Assembly: GCA_016194285.1 (NCBI GenBank)
Contig: JACQBZ010000011.1
Coordinates: 1-59,151 of the forward strand
From: Nitrospirota bacterium
GTDB lineage: Bacteria; Nitrospirota; Nitrospiria; JACQBZ01
DNA length: 59,151 nt
Direction: 5' to 3'
Every line of letters starts with the position of its first letter. Position 1 is the stretch's first letter. The translations under genes and the position numbers were made by a program. This document shows positions 48,786 to 55,485 of the stretch, piece after piece. A model generated the notes under the pieces. It ran no database searches. It was not told where the DNA came from and saw only the letters and a list, made by a program, of their open reading frames with translations.

Positions 48786-49962
48786 ATGAGGCGAACAGAA
48801 CGGTCACGGCCAAAAGCAGCAGGCCGATTCCGCTGAAGGCGCCGGTGTAGCCTAAGAGTCCGATCAGAAATCCGGTCAGGATCGGCCCGGAGGCATGGCC
48901 GATGTCCATGATCGTCCCAAAAACGCCCATTGCGGAGCCCAGCGACTTCTCCTTGCACAGATCCGCCACCATCGCTGAAGTGGACGATCCGATCACGGCC
49001 TCTCCAAAACCGAAGATCAAGGACAACAAGAGAAGACCGACGAGACCGTCCGTCCAGGGAAGGAAGATCATGACCGCGGCACAGATGATCTGGCCCGTCA
49101 TAATCAGCGGCCGCCGGCCGATGCGATCCGAAAGGCGACCCATAACCGGCTTGGCCAGGATCGAAGCGATCCCCATCATCCCGAACAACAGTCCAACCTC
49201 TCCGGCGTGAAGGCCGACGTTGATTCCATATAATGGAAGAAAGGCCATCAGGGCCCCGGAGGCCGTCATTAGAATCGCCTCCATACCGCTGGTGACCAAC
49301 ACCCGGCGGTCGCGGCCCACTTCCCGGAGTCCTTGGAGAAGAGCGGGAAAGGATTCATGCCGCCTGCCTGCCGGCAGGCGCGGCACCGCCGTTTTGGATC
49401 GATCTTCCGGCAACTTCAGCATCAGAAACAGGGCAATCAGAACCACGCCGATTACGGCGCAAACCACAAAGGTCTGCTGGAATCCAAACCAGACCAGGAG
49501 ATATCCGCCGATCATTCGGCCCGACAGCCGGCCGGCTTGAGTGAAGGAGGAATACCAGCTCAACGCCTCGCCCCTTCCTTCCCGAAACAGATCCACCACG
49601 ACGGCCATCGCCACCGGTGCGAAGAGCGCGGTCGCAAGGCCATGAAACGTCCGCAGGAGGATGAGCTGCCAGACCTGGTGGACCCCAAAATAGAAATACG
49701 GGGCCAGTGCAAACACCGATAACCCGATCAAAAGCAGCCGACGGCGCCCGAGGAGATCGGACAACGTCCCGGCCGGAAGTTTAAGCAGGATGCCGGTTAT
49801 GGTCGAGACGCCCATGATCAAACCGATCCCTTCCGGACGAGCCCCGAGCCGCTCCGCAAAGAGCGGAAGCAGCGGTGATCGGATCAAATCGTAACTCACA
49901 AATGCGAGAAAACCGATGAGGCAGAGCAGTCGAAAAGATGACCCGGAGGCGGTGGCTATCAT
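48778..49962 (-). CDS. MFS transporter with an in-frame palindrome C
   Basis: A 394-residue inner-membrane transporter of the 12-helix DHA1 type. The first helix pair and LLPLFAERLGARPEGIGLIM are followed by the GRRRLLLIGLSVFALAPY motif between helices 2 and 3. The second half begins near residue 220 and has IGRRPLIMTGQIICA, its repeated form. The central loop between helices 6 and 7 contains RLPAGRRHE, encoded by palindrome C (49360-49382). Substrate and direction are unknown. Drug or small-molecule export is the usual role. The 3' end overlaps that of the geranylgeranyl-reductase-like gene by 8 bp, convergently. Confidence 0.9.
   Translation of the reverse strand: MIATASGSSFRLLCLIGFLAFVSYDLIRSPLLPLFAERLGARPEGIGLIMGVSTITGILLKLPAGTLSDLLGRRRLLLIGLSVFALAPYFYFGVHQVWQLILLRTFHGLATALFAPVAMAVVVDLFREGRGEALSWYSSFTQAGRLSGRMIGGYLLVWFGFQQTFVVCAVIGVVLIALFLMLKLPEDRSKTAVPRLPAGRRHESFPALLQGLREVGRDRRVLVTSGMEAILMTASGALMAFLPLYGINVGLHAGEVGLLFGMMGIASILAKPVMGRLSDRIGRRPLIMTGQIICAAVMIFLPWTDGLVGLLLLSLIFGFGEAVIGSSTSAMVADLCKEKSLGSAMGVFGTIMDIGHASGPILTGFLIGLLGYTGAFSGIGLLLLAVTVLFASSI
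49360..49382. repeat. Palindrome C in the MFS gene
   Basis: GCCTGCCTGCCGGCAGGC inside the central cytoplasmic loop of the transporter, reading LPAGR on the minus strand. It is a relative of 354-373. Confidence 0.7.
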
Positions 49963-49978
49963 TGTCAGTCAACGGGTT

Positions 49979-50362
49979 TCAAAATCGGATTTTCAGTAAA
50001 TCGACGGAGGTGATCACCTCGTGCGATGTCGGACCCGATGGGACCGACACGAACTCCGGCATCGGAAAATGGAAAACCAGCTGATGATCGTCGAGTTCGG
50101 CCAACGCATGACTGATCCTGACAAGCCCGAAGGTCACACCCACGAACACGCCGATGGCGGCGCCGTAACTGAGATAGTTCAGATGATCGCCCGGATGGTC
50201 CCGGAAGGCGAGGGCCGCGCCCCCCACAAGGGCCCCGGCCAGTCCGCCGTAAAACCCGTCCTTAAAGACTGTCTCAAAGCTGTTTTCGTCCGCAACAGCC
50301 CGATTTGGACTCATCCAACCCGCGAGACATACGAGCAGTAATACCGGGATCAACTTCCGCAT
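49979..50362 (-). CDS. Hypothetical exported or membrane protein
   Basis: A 127-residue protein. The ATG at 50362 has AGGAGG upstream (AAGGAGGGTTCG). A signal peptide (about 1-25, LIPVLLLVCLAGWMSPNRAV) is followed by a Gly-rich pair of hydrophobic helices (GFYGGLAGALVGGAALAF and SYGAAIGVFVGVTFGLVR) of the glycine-zipper kind, then a beta-rich tail. Glycine-zipper proteins often insert in the outer membrane. No family is certain. It lies downstream of the SDR gene (58-bp gap), so they may share a transcript. Confidence 0.75.
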   Translation of the reverse strand: MRKLIPVLLLVCLAGWMSPNRAVADENSFETVFKDGFYGGLAGALVGGAALAFRDHPGDHLNYLSYGAAIGVFVGVTFGLVRISHALAELDDHQLVFHFPMPEFVSVPSGPTSHEVITSVDLLKIRF

Positions 50363-50420
50363 CGAACCCTCCTTGTGAGATTGACACGACGACCCGGAGA
50401 CGCCCCGCCGTCTCCCGCCG

Positions 50421-51311
50421 CTACGGTTTGAGAAATTCCCGGACCCCCTCTTCAAACCTCAGCAGCTCCAAACCCAAGTCGTGGACCGCATCGGTCGAAT
50501 CGCAGACATTGTCTTCCTGAAGCAGGATCAACTGCTCCCGCGTGATCGGCGGTTTGGGTAATAATAATTCCGAAATCAGCGCGCCTGGCTTGACCAACGG
50601 AATCGGAATATGAACGGCCTTTTTCTTTTTTTCAAGAACTTCGGCGATGATTTGATAGATCTGATTGTAGGTCAGGCGCTGGGGTCCGCCCAGTTCATAG
50701 ATCTTTCGATAGCTCAATGGATTCCCGACCGCGAGCGCAAAACAGGAAGCCACATTTCGGACACTGATGGGCTGAACCCGCGACTCTCCCGTGCCGATGA
50801 CCGGGACGACGGGAGCGGACTTGATGATGCGGGCAAGAAGGTTGACAAACTGATCCCCGGGTCCATAGATCACGGACGGTCGAAAAATCGTCCAGTCCCC
50901 TCCCCTCTGGATCACGGCCTGCTCAGCCAGATACTTGGTCTGATGGTAACGGCTGGCCGCTTTCGGACGGCTGCCCAGCGCGCTCATATGAATGAACCGA
51001 CGGATTCCGGCCTCCGCCGCCGCTTTTAAAAGGTCCTCCGTCCCTTGAACATGAATCCGCTCAAACGTCGATCGTCCCTTCTCGACAATGATCCCGACCA
51101 GATGGACCACGGCCTGGCATTCTTTTACACCCGCGGACAAACTGGACGGATCGGTCAGATCTCCCGGACGCAGTTCGACCGCCGCCGGCAGAAGTCGTCT
51201 CGCCCGTTCGGGATCCCGGACCAGACAGTGGACTTTGTGTCCGACCCCATGAAGCTGGCGGACGACTTCCCGGCCGACAAATCCCGTTCCACCGGTCACA
51301 AAAATTCTCAC
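50421..51311 (-). CDS. NDUFA9-like extended SDR (NAD(P)H-binding epimerase family)
   Basis: A 296-residue Rossmann protein. The nucleotide-binding motif is VTGGTGFVGREVVRQL (GxxGxxG), followed by LRPGDLTDPSSL and the VHLVGIIVEKG stretch. A modified active-site region contains YHQTKYLAEQAVIQ (Tyr-x3-Lys). The FRPSVIYGPGDQFVNLLARI segment is typical of NDUFA9-like bacterial proteins. These are probably NAD(P)H-dependent reductases or complex I-associated factors. The start overlaps the ribD stop (ATGA), so they form one operon. Confidence 0.9.
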   Translation of the reverse strand: MRIFVTGGTGFVGREVVRQLHGVGHKVHCLVRDPERARRLLPAAVELRPGDLTDPSSLSAGVKECQAVVHLVGIIVEKGRSTFERIHVQGTEDLLKAAAEAGIRRFIHMSALGSRPKAASRYHQTKYLAEQAVIQRGGDWTIFRPSVIYGPGDQFVNLLARIIKSAPVVPVIGTGESRVQPISVRNVASCFALAVGNPLSYRKIYELGGPQRLTYNQIYQIIAEVLEKKKKAVHIPIPLVKPGALISELLLPKPPITREQLILLQEDNVCDSTDAVHDLGLELLRFEEGVREFLKP

Positions 51312-52420
51312 AGATACCCCTCCAGCATAAGATCCTCGCCGACCCGCAAAATTGAAAGATCTTGAATCATAATGGACTCTCCCGGATCACCCCTCACCGC
51401 TCCTTCAATAACAGCCACAGCATCTTTTCGACCGATAATTTTGGGCGCAATGAACCAAACGAGCTTGTCCACAATATCGGACCGAAAGGCCGACGCGTTC
51501 AATTCGCCCCCGCCCTCGATCAGCACGCTGGCGACCCCCATATCGCCGAGCCGGCTCATCAGCTCCGGAAGGCTGACCCGGCCGGCCTGATCCTTGATGA
51601 CCCAGACCGTCGCGCCCGCCTGTTCGAGCGCGCGTATCCTGTTCGGATGCGCGCGACGGGTCGTCGCGATGATCGTCTTGGCATTTGATTTCTGCGTCAA
51701 TAGACAAGCGGTCGGCGGGACCTTCAAGGTGCTGTCCACAACGACGCGGTGCGCGTCGCGGCCTTTTATTCCCGGAAGGCGGGTGGTCAGCTTGGGATCA
51801 TCCGTCAACACAGTCTGTATCCCGACCAGAATGGCGTCCGACCGATCTCGGAGGCGGTGCGCTTTCAGTCGCGCCTTCTCTCCCGTGATCCAGGTGGTTG
51901 AGCCTTTCGCGGATGCGATCTTGCCGTCCAGGCTCATCGCGGTCTTTGAGATTACGAACGGCCTGCCGGTTGTCACGTACTTGATATATACCTCGTTGAG
52001 CCGAAGGGCCTCCCGCTTTAAGACCTCTTGGGCAACTTGAACACCGGCGCGACGCAACAGGGCGATCCCTTTCCCGTTCACTCTGGGATTGGGATCCCGC
52101 ATGGCAATGACGACCCGTCGAACCCGACTCTTGATGATGAGAGGAGCGCAAGGCGGGGTGCGCTTATCGAGGTGACAGCAGGGCTCAAGATTGAGATAAA
52201 GCGTGGCGCCGTTGGCCTTTGGGCCGGCTTTCTTGAGGGCCATCGCCTCGGCATGGGGCCCTCCCGCCCGACGATGATACCCTTCAGCCAGGATCCGACC
52301 GGCTTTGACCACCACCGCGCCGACCATCGGATTGGGACTCGTCCGGCCCAGTCCCCTCTCGGCCAGCTCCAGCGCCCGACGCATGTACGTTTCGTCCGCT
52401 GTATCAAGGTTCTTCGACAT
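51308..52420 (-). CDS. ribD: Bifunctional riboflavin biosynthesis deaminase/reductase
   Basis: Deaminates and then reduces the pyrimidine intermediate of riboflavin synthesis. From the ATG at 52420 it has 370 residues. The deaminase domain has HAEAMALKKAG and the zinc site LEPCCHLDKRTPPCAPLII. The reductase domain begins near residue 145 with RPFVISKTAMSLDGKIAS and has a SVLIEGGGELNASAF segment. The frame is open about 430 bp further upstream, but the deaminase starts at MSKNLDTADETYMRRALELA as in homologues. The promoter at 52472-52500 puts the leader within element D. It overlaps the SDR gene by 4 bp. Confidence 0.95.
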   Translation of the reverse strand: MSKNLDTADETYMRRALELAERGLGRTSPNPMVGAVVVKAGRILAEGYHRRAGGPHAEAMALKKAGPKANGATLYLNLEPCCHLDKRTPPCAPLIIKSRVRRVVIAMRDPNPRVNGKGIALLRRAGVQVAQEVLKREALRLNEVYIKYVTTGRPFVISKTAMSLDGKIASAKGSTTWITGEKARLKAHRLRDRSDAILVGIQTVLTDDPKLTTRLPGIKGRDAHRVVVDSTLKVPPTACLLTQKSNAKTIIATTRRAHPNRIRALEQAGATVWVIKDQAGRVSLPELMSRLGDMGVASVLIEGGGELNASAFRSDIVDKLVWFIAPKIIGRKDAVAVIEGAVRGDPGESIMIQDLSILRVGEDLMLEGYL

Positions 52421-52442
52421 AACCTGCACCTGCCTGCATGCC

Positions 52443-52472
52443 GCCTGCATGCTGCGAATCGCAGCAGACATG
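52443..52472. repeat. Element D, copy 2, forming the ribD leader
   Basis: GCCTGCATGCTGCGAATCGC followed by AGCAGACATG, with a GCTGCGA/TCGCAGC hairpin. It matches 385-413. An extra partial GCCTGCATGC copy lies at 52432-52441. It starts right at the -10 box of the ribD promoter. Confidence 0.85.
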
Positions 52473-52500
52473 TTATAAGGGAAGGGAGATAAAGAGTCAA
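52472..52500 (-). promoter_or_regulatory. Promoter for ribD and the SDR gene
   Basis: Minus-strand TTGACT (52495-52500), 17-bp spacer, TATAAC (52472-52477). It lies back-to-back with the methyltransferase promoter, the two -35 boxes being 4 bp apart. Confidence 0.7.
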
Positions 52501-52504
52501 GCAA

Positions 52505-52534
52505 CTTGACAGCTTGGAAAAACCTGACTATCTT
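52505..52534 (+). promoter_or_regulatory. Promoter for the methyltransferase gene
   Basis: TTGACA (52505-52510), 18-bp spacer, TATCTT (52529-52534). Initiation should be near 52541, six bases ahead of the ATG at 52547. Confidence 0.6.
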
Positions 52535-52546
52535 AAGTCTACTCTT

Positions 52547-53266
52547 ATGACCGATCAAAGAGAAGAACTTGTCAAACGCCTGTTTTATGGAACTGGGGAT
52601 ACATATGACTTCATGGTCGAGTTCGGGACGTTCGGCTGCGACAAGGCATGGAAGAAAAAGATCCTCGCCAAGGTTCCTCCCAACTCTACACGGGTGCTCG
52701 ATCTTGCCTGCGGAACGGGGATCGTCACCTTCGCAATTGCCAAAAAGCTTCCCGGTTGTCATGTGATCGGTGTGGATATCACGAAGGAGTACCTCGACAT
52801 TGCCCGGGCCAAGGCGAAGACACTTAACGTGACCCATGTCGAGTTCCTTCACCACCGAGCGGAAGAGGTCTCATTCAAAGAGCCGTTTGATTGCGTGACG
52901 GCCTCCTACCTACCTAAATATGCGGACCTCAAAACACTGACCCAAAACGTGAAAGGGATGCTCAAAGAAAACGGTCTCTTTATCATGCATGACTTCACCT
53001 ACCCTAACAACCCGTTTATCGGGTTCCTGTGGGAATTCTATTTTAAACTGCTCCAAACTGTGGGAAGCCGGTTTTATCCCCAGTGGCGCACGATCTTTTA
53101 CGAACTTCCACAGGTGGTGCACAACTCCACCTGGCTTCCCGACCTCATCGCTTCACTGCGCCAGTGCGGCTTCATTCAGATCACCGTTGAACGCTTGATC
53201 GTCGGTTCCGCCGCGATCGTTACTGGAAAAAACGGAAGATCAAAAGACCCAGACCCAACAGGATAA
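52547..53266 (+). CDS. Class I SAM-dependent methyltransferase (UbiE-like)
   Basis: A 239-residue cytoplasmic methyltransferase. The SAM site VLDLACGTGIVTFAIAKKLP (motif I), the acidic VIGVDITKEYLDIARAKA and the PFDCVTASYLPKYADLKTL region are present. Residues 140-200 (HDFTYPNNPFIGFLWEFYFK) resemble UbiE-type lipid-quinone methyltransferases. I chose the ATG at 52547 because the promoter at 52505-52534 would start transcription 6 bases before it. A TTG at 52514 would lie inside the promoter. The 3' end overlaps the UbiA-like gene by 47 bp, convergently. Confidence 0.87.
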   Translation: MTDQREELVKRLFYGTGDTYDFMVEFGTFGCDKAWKKKILAKVPPNSTRVLDLACGTGIVTFAIAKKLPGCHVIGVDITKEYLDIARAKAKTLNVTHVEFLHHRAEEVSFKEPFDCVTASYLPKYADLKTLTQNVKGMLKENGLFIMHDFTYPNNPFIGFLWEFYFKLLQTVGSRFYPQWRTIFYELPQVVHNSTWLPDLIASLRQCGFIQITVERLIVGSAAIVTGKNGRSKDPDPTG

Positions 53267-53960
53267 CGCCAAGGCTGATGGATTTGAGGATCTTCTCGTA
53301 CTGCATCATTTCTTCTTGCGGCGGCCGGCCGCTTCCAGGCAAAGGCCAACTCCTTTTGAGATCCTTATAGGGCCGCGAGGCGCTAATTTCCACATAGCTT
53401 AGAAGTCCCATCGCAACCGCCACGATCGCAGAGGCCAACGAGACCCGATTCGTCTGCATGATATAGCCCGCCATGACGGGCAGCATACCCCACGAGAAGG
53501 AAAACCAGCCATCGGTATGAAATTTTCCGCTGAACCATTCAAGGTTATAGGCGAAAATAAAGAACCCTTCTAAGAGGGCAATGATCCACAAGAGCGGGAG
53601 GCCACGGGTGGTTATATAATAGATCGCGATCGCATAAGCGGCCACCAAAGATAGAATCGCCATAACCCACAATTGCCTTCGACTAAAATGCTCTCCCCAG
53701 GGCTTCATCTTCTTGCTCCCTAAGGCATCTAAGGCATGGGCCGCGATTCCAAGGCCTAAAAAGTAGACCATGAGCACGGCCGTTACCCGATCCCAGTAGA
53801 TGGTAACGGCCAACATGGAGCCAATCAGGGTGAAGGAAAGCACCATCCCGGTATAAGGAAGAAAAAGGAGGCCGACAAAGATTCTAAATTTCGATGGTCC
53901 CCACCGAGGCACAAACCATTCCGAACTGCGGTCTCTCGGCTCTCCCATTACGGGTCGCAT
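53220..53960 (-). CDS. UbiA-like polytopic membrane protein
   Basis: A 246-residue protein with about seven or eight transmembrane helices. The segment IAAHALDALGSKKMKPWGEH sits where UbiA prenyltransferases carry their Asp-rich motif, and SYVEISASRPYKDLKR resembles the second motif. Both are poor in the expected aspartates, so catalysis is uncertain. It could modify a lipid or act as a structural relative. A -10-like TATAAT lies at 53963-53968, so an ATG four codons later (53948) is a good alternative start. The 51-codon antitoxin-like gene is 3 bp upstream. Confidence 0.6.
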   Translation of the reverse strand: MRPVMGEPRDRSSEWFVPRWGPSKFRIFVGLLFLPYTGMVLSFTLIGSMLAVTIYWDRVTAVLMVYFLGLGIAAHALDALGSKKMKPWGEHFSRRQLWVMAILSLVAAYAIAIYYITTRGLPLLWIIALLEGFFIFAYNLEWFSGKFHTDGWFSFSWGMLPVMAGYIMQTNRVSLASAIVAVAMGLLSYVEISASRPYKDLKRSWPLPGSGRPPQEEMMQYEKILKSISLGVILLGLGLLIFRFFQ

Positions 53961-53963
53961 CCA

Positions 53964-54119
53964 TTATAAGGTGATGAGCATAGGCATGAAGGCCACGAGG
54001 CCGTCTTGACGAAGCAACCTTTCATCGAGCAACGCCGCTTTAATGAATTGCTTGGCGAACCCGGAATCTTGGAGATTCTTTGCCAAACCCTCATTCCAAT
54101 CTTTTGTTCGTCTTGCCAT
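53964..54119 (-). pseudogene. Truncated addiction-module antidote (HTH antitoxin) remnant
   Basis: A 51-codon frame with GAGGG 4 bases before its ATG at 54119. Its first 33 residues (RRTKDWNEGLAKNLQDSGFA then KQFIKAALLDE) resemble the N-terminus of short antitoxin DNA-binding proteins next to RelE/HigB-type toxins. The expected HTH domain after this point is missing and the frame ends in an unrelated LLRQDGLVAFMPMLITL. It therefore looks like a 5' fragment. It lies between a PIN toxin gene and a membrane protein gene, which fits decay in a toxin-antitoxin island. Confidence 0.5.
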
Positions 54120-54131
54120 GTTTCCCTCTTT

Positions 54132-54557
54132 TCAAATAAATCGGCGAATAAACCGTGCGACGGTTATGATCTCGATTGAGCGATACTTCCTCAGATCGAG
54201 AAGATGCCGATCCCCCGAGACAATATAGCGGGCGCCCGAATCTACCGCAAGGCCGACAAAAACATTATCCGTAGGATCGGCCTTGATCGCCGCGATGCGG
54301 GATCTGACGGGAACAAACAGCGCGATTGACATGAGATCCTCCAGAATCGGCGCGATCTCCCTCGGGGTCAATCCGAATTTGGAGTAGGCCAAGACACGGA
54401 CGAATTCGCGAAGGGCTTCATTGGAAATAACCAACTGACATCGGCCGGATCGGGCAAGTTCCAGGGCTTTTCGAGGGGGTCCTTGCCAAAGGTAGGCGGA
54501 GATCAGGACGTTCGTATCAAAGACAACACGATCAGGGCTTGAGTCTTCGGCTCTCAT
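54132..54557 (-). CDS. PIN-domain toxin (VapC-like, COG1569 type)
   Basis: A 141-residue putative RNase toxin. The PIN start RVVFDTNVLISAYLWQGPPR carries the first metal-binding Asp, and ISNEALREFVRVL carries the Glu. The C-terminal DPTDNVFVGLAVDSGARYIV segment has the remaining acidic residues (TDN and the nearby SGDRHLLDL). This is the DNVFVGLA form of the putative toxin-antitoxin PIN family. The antitoxin-like gene overlaps its 5' end by 26 bp, the usual order. It probably cleaves RNA when released. Confidence 0.9.
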   Translation of the reverse strand: MRAEDSSPDRVVFDTNVLISAYLWQGPPRKALELARSGRCQLVISNEALREFVRVLAYSKFGLTPREIAPILEDLMSIALFVPVRSRIAAIKADPTDNVFVGLAVDSGARYIVSGDRHLLDLRKYRSIEIITVARFIRRFI

Positions 54558-54762
54558 GAACGATTGCCGCGATCTCTTTGAGCGTCATTCGTTTCAACCC
54601 TTTTTTCTTCACCAGGGCAGCCGTCTTTGAATAGATGTCGCCGTTCTTATGACCTTTCTCCAAAACAATCACCTCTACCGCTTGGCCAGGAGGCAAGGGC
54701 AGTTTCGAGAGCCGGAGGCGTCCCCCTTTTTCAATTTTTGTCTGGTATTTTAACGCCTTCAC
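54532..54762 (-). CDS. Antitoxin-like protein paired with the PIN toxin
   Basis: A 76-residue basic protein. The N-terminal half KALKYQTKIEKGGRLRLSKL looks like the swapped-hairpin AbrB/MazE type start. The middle has LPPGQAVEVIVLEKGHKNG, and the C-terminus (RMTLKEIAAIVHESRRLKP) is a helix that may bind the toxin. I chose the GTG at 54762, because GGAGG lies 8 bases upstream. An ATG seven codons earlier is also in frame. It overlaps the PIN gene by 26 bp. Confidence 0.75.
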   Translation of the reverse strand: MKALKYQTKIEKGGRLRLSKLPLPPGQAVEVIVLEKGHKNGDIYSKTAALVKKKGLKRMTLKEIAAIVHESRRLKP

Positions 54763-54957
54763 CCGGAACACCTCCCATAACATTCTTGCATTATACGGCT
54801 CTCAAGTCGAGATGTCAAAAACGGAGCTGTCATAAACTGCTCCGATCGAACCCCAGTGACCTTCTTTTATCTTCACGATGCGGCGAGCCGGAAGATCAAT
54901 AAGGCCCCTGGCATCCATAGTGAAAAAGCAATAACGCATGCATGACAATGTCAGTTG

Positions 54958-55407
54958 TTAGACGCTGTTAAACTCTTTCTTAATGCGATTCCAAGCTCCC
55001 GCACCGTTGGCGACCGGGAAGGAATGATACCGCCTTGCGAAGAGTGCAAGAACAATGTCCTCTAGAGCCTTCGGCGTACGGCCCGACCAGGTACGAATAT
55101 AGCAGTATCTCGCTCCATGTTCTCCTGCGTACTCGTATCGAGGCCAATAGAGAGGCTTAGAAGGCTCTCGGCAATCATCGCGGACATGTCTTGAATAATT
55201 TATGTGCTCCCGAAGCCGCTGGTCCAGCGACCGGGCCTGACCGATATAAAAGATGGGACTCCTGTTTATCGGATAGATGAAGTGAACACTCGGCTTCGCC
55301 ACGAGGAAATAAACTCCCGGGGACTCAGGGATGTCATGATCTTCGAGTTGCCAAAAGTCTGCTATGCGGGAGACCTTGAGACCGTTGAGAAAAGTGAAAA
55401 GTGCCAT
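54958..55407 (-). CDS. GIY-YIG nuclease domain protein
   Basis: A 149-residue protein with a single GIY-YIG domain: PGVYFLVA (31-36 as the GVY element), then FYIGQARSLDQRLREHIN with YIG at 54-56 and Arg near 64. The catalytic Glu may be that of KALEDIVLALFARR. Single-domain members of this family can be homing-type or repair nucleases, or are uncharacterised. There is no sign of an intron or repeat target. It is preceded by repeat-free DNA and lies between toxin-antitoxin genes and ppdK, which suits an accessory island. Confidence 0.8.
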   Translation of the reverse strand: MALFTFLNGLKVSRIADFWQLEDHDIPESPGVYFLVAKPSVHFIYPINRSPIFYIGQARSLDQRLREHINYSRHVRDDCREPSKPLYWPRYEYAGEHGARYCYIRTWSGRTPKALEDIVLALFARRYHSFPVANGAGAWNRIKKEFNSV

Positions 55408-55485
55408 AGCGCCTTGCTTCGTCTAACAAATGATTATACAGTTTCTGTTTTTTATCACGACTGATCTACAACGGTATGAGAAAAT

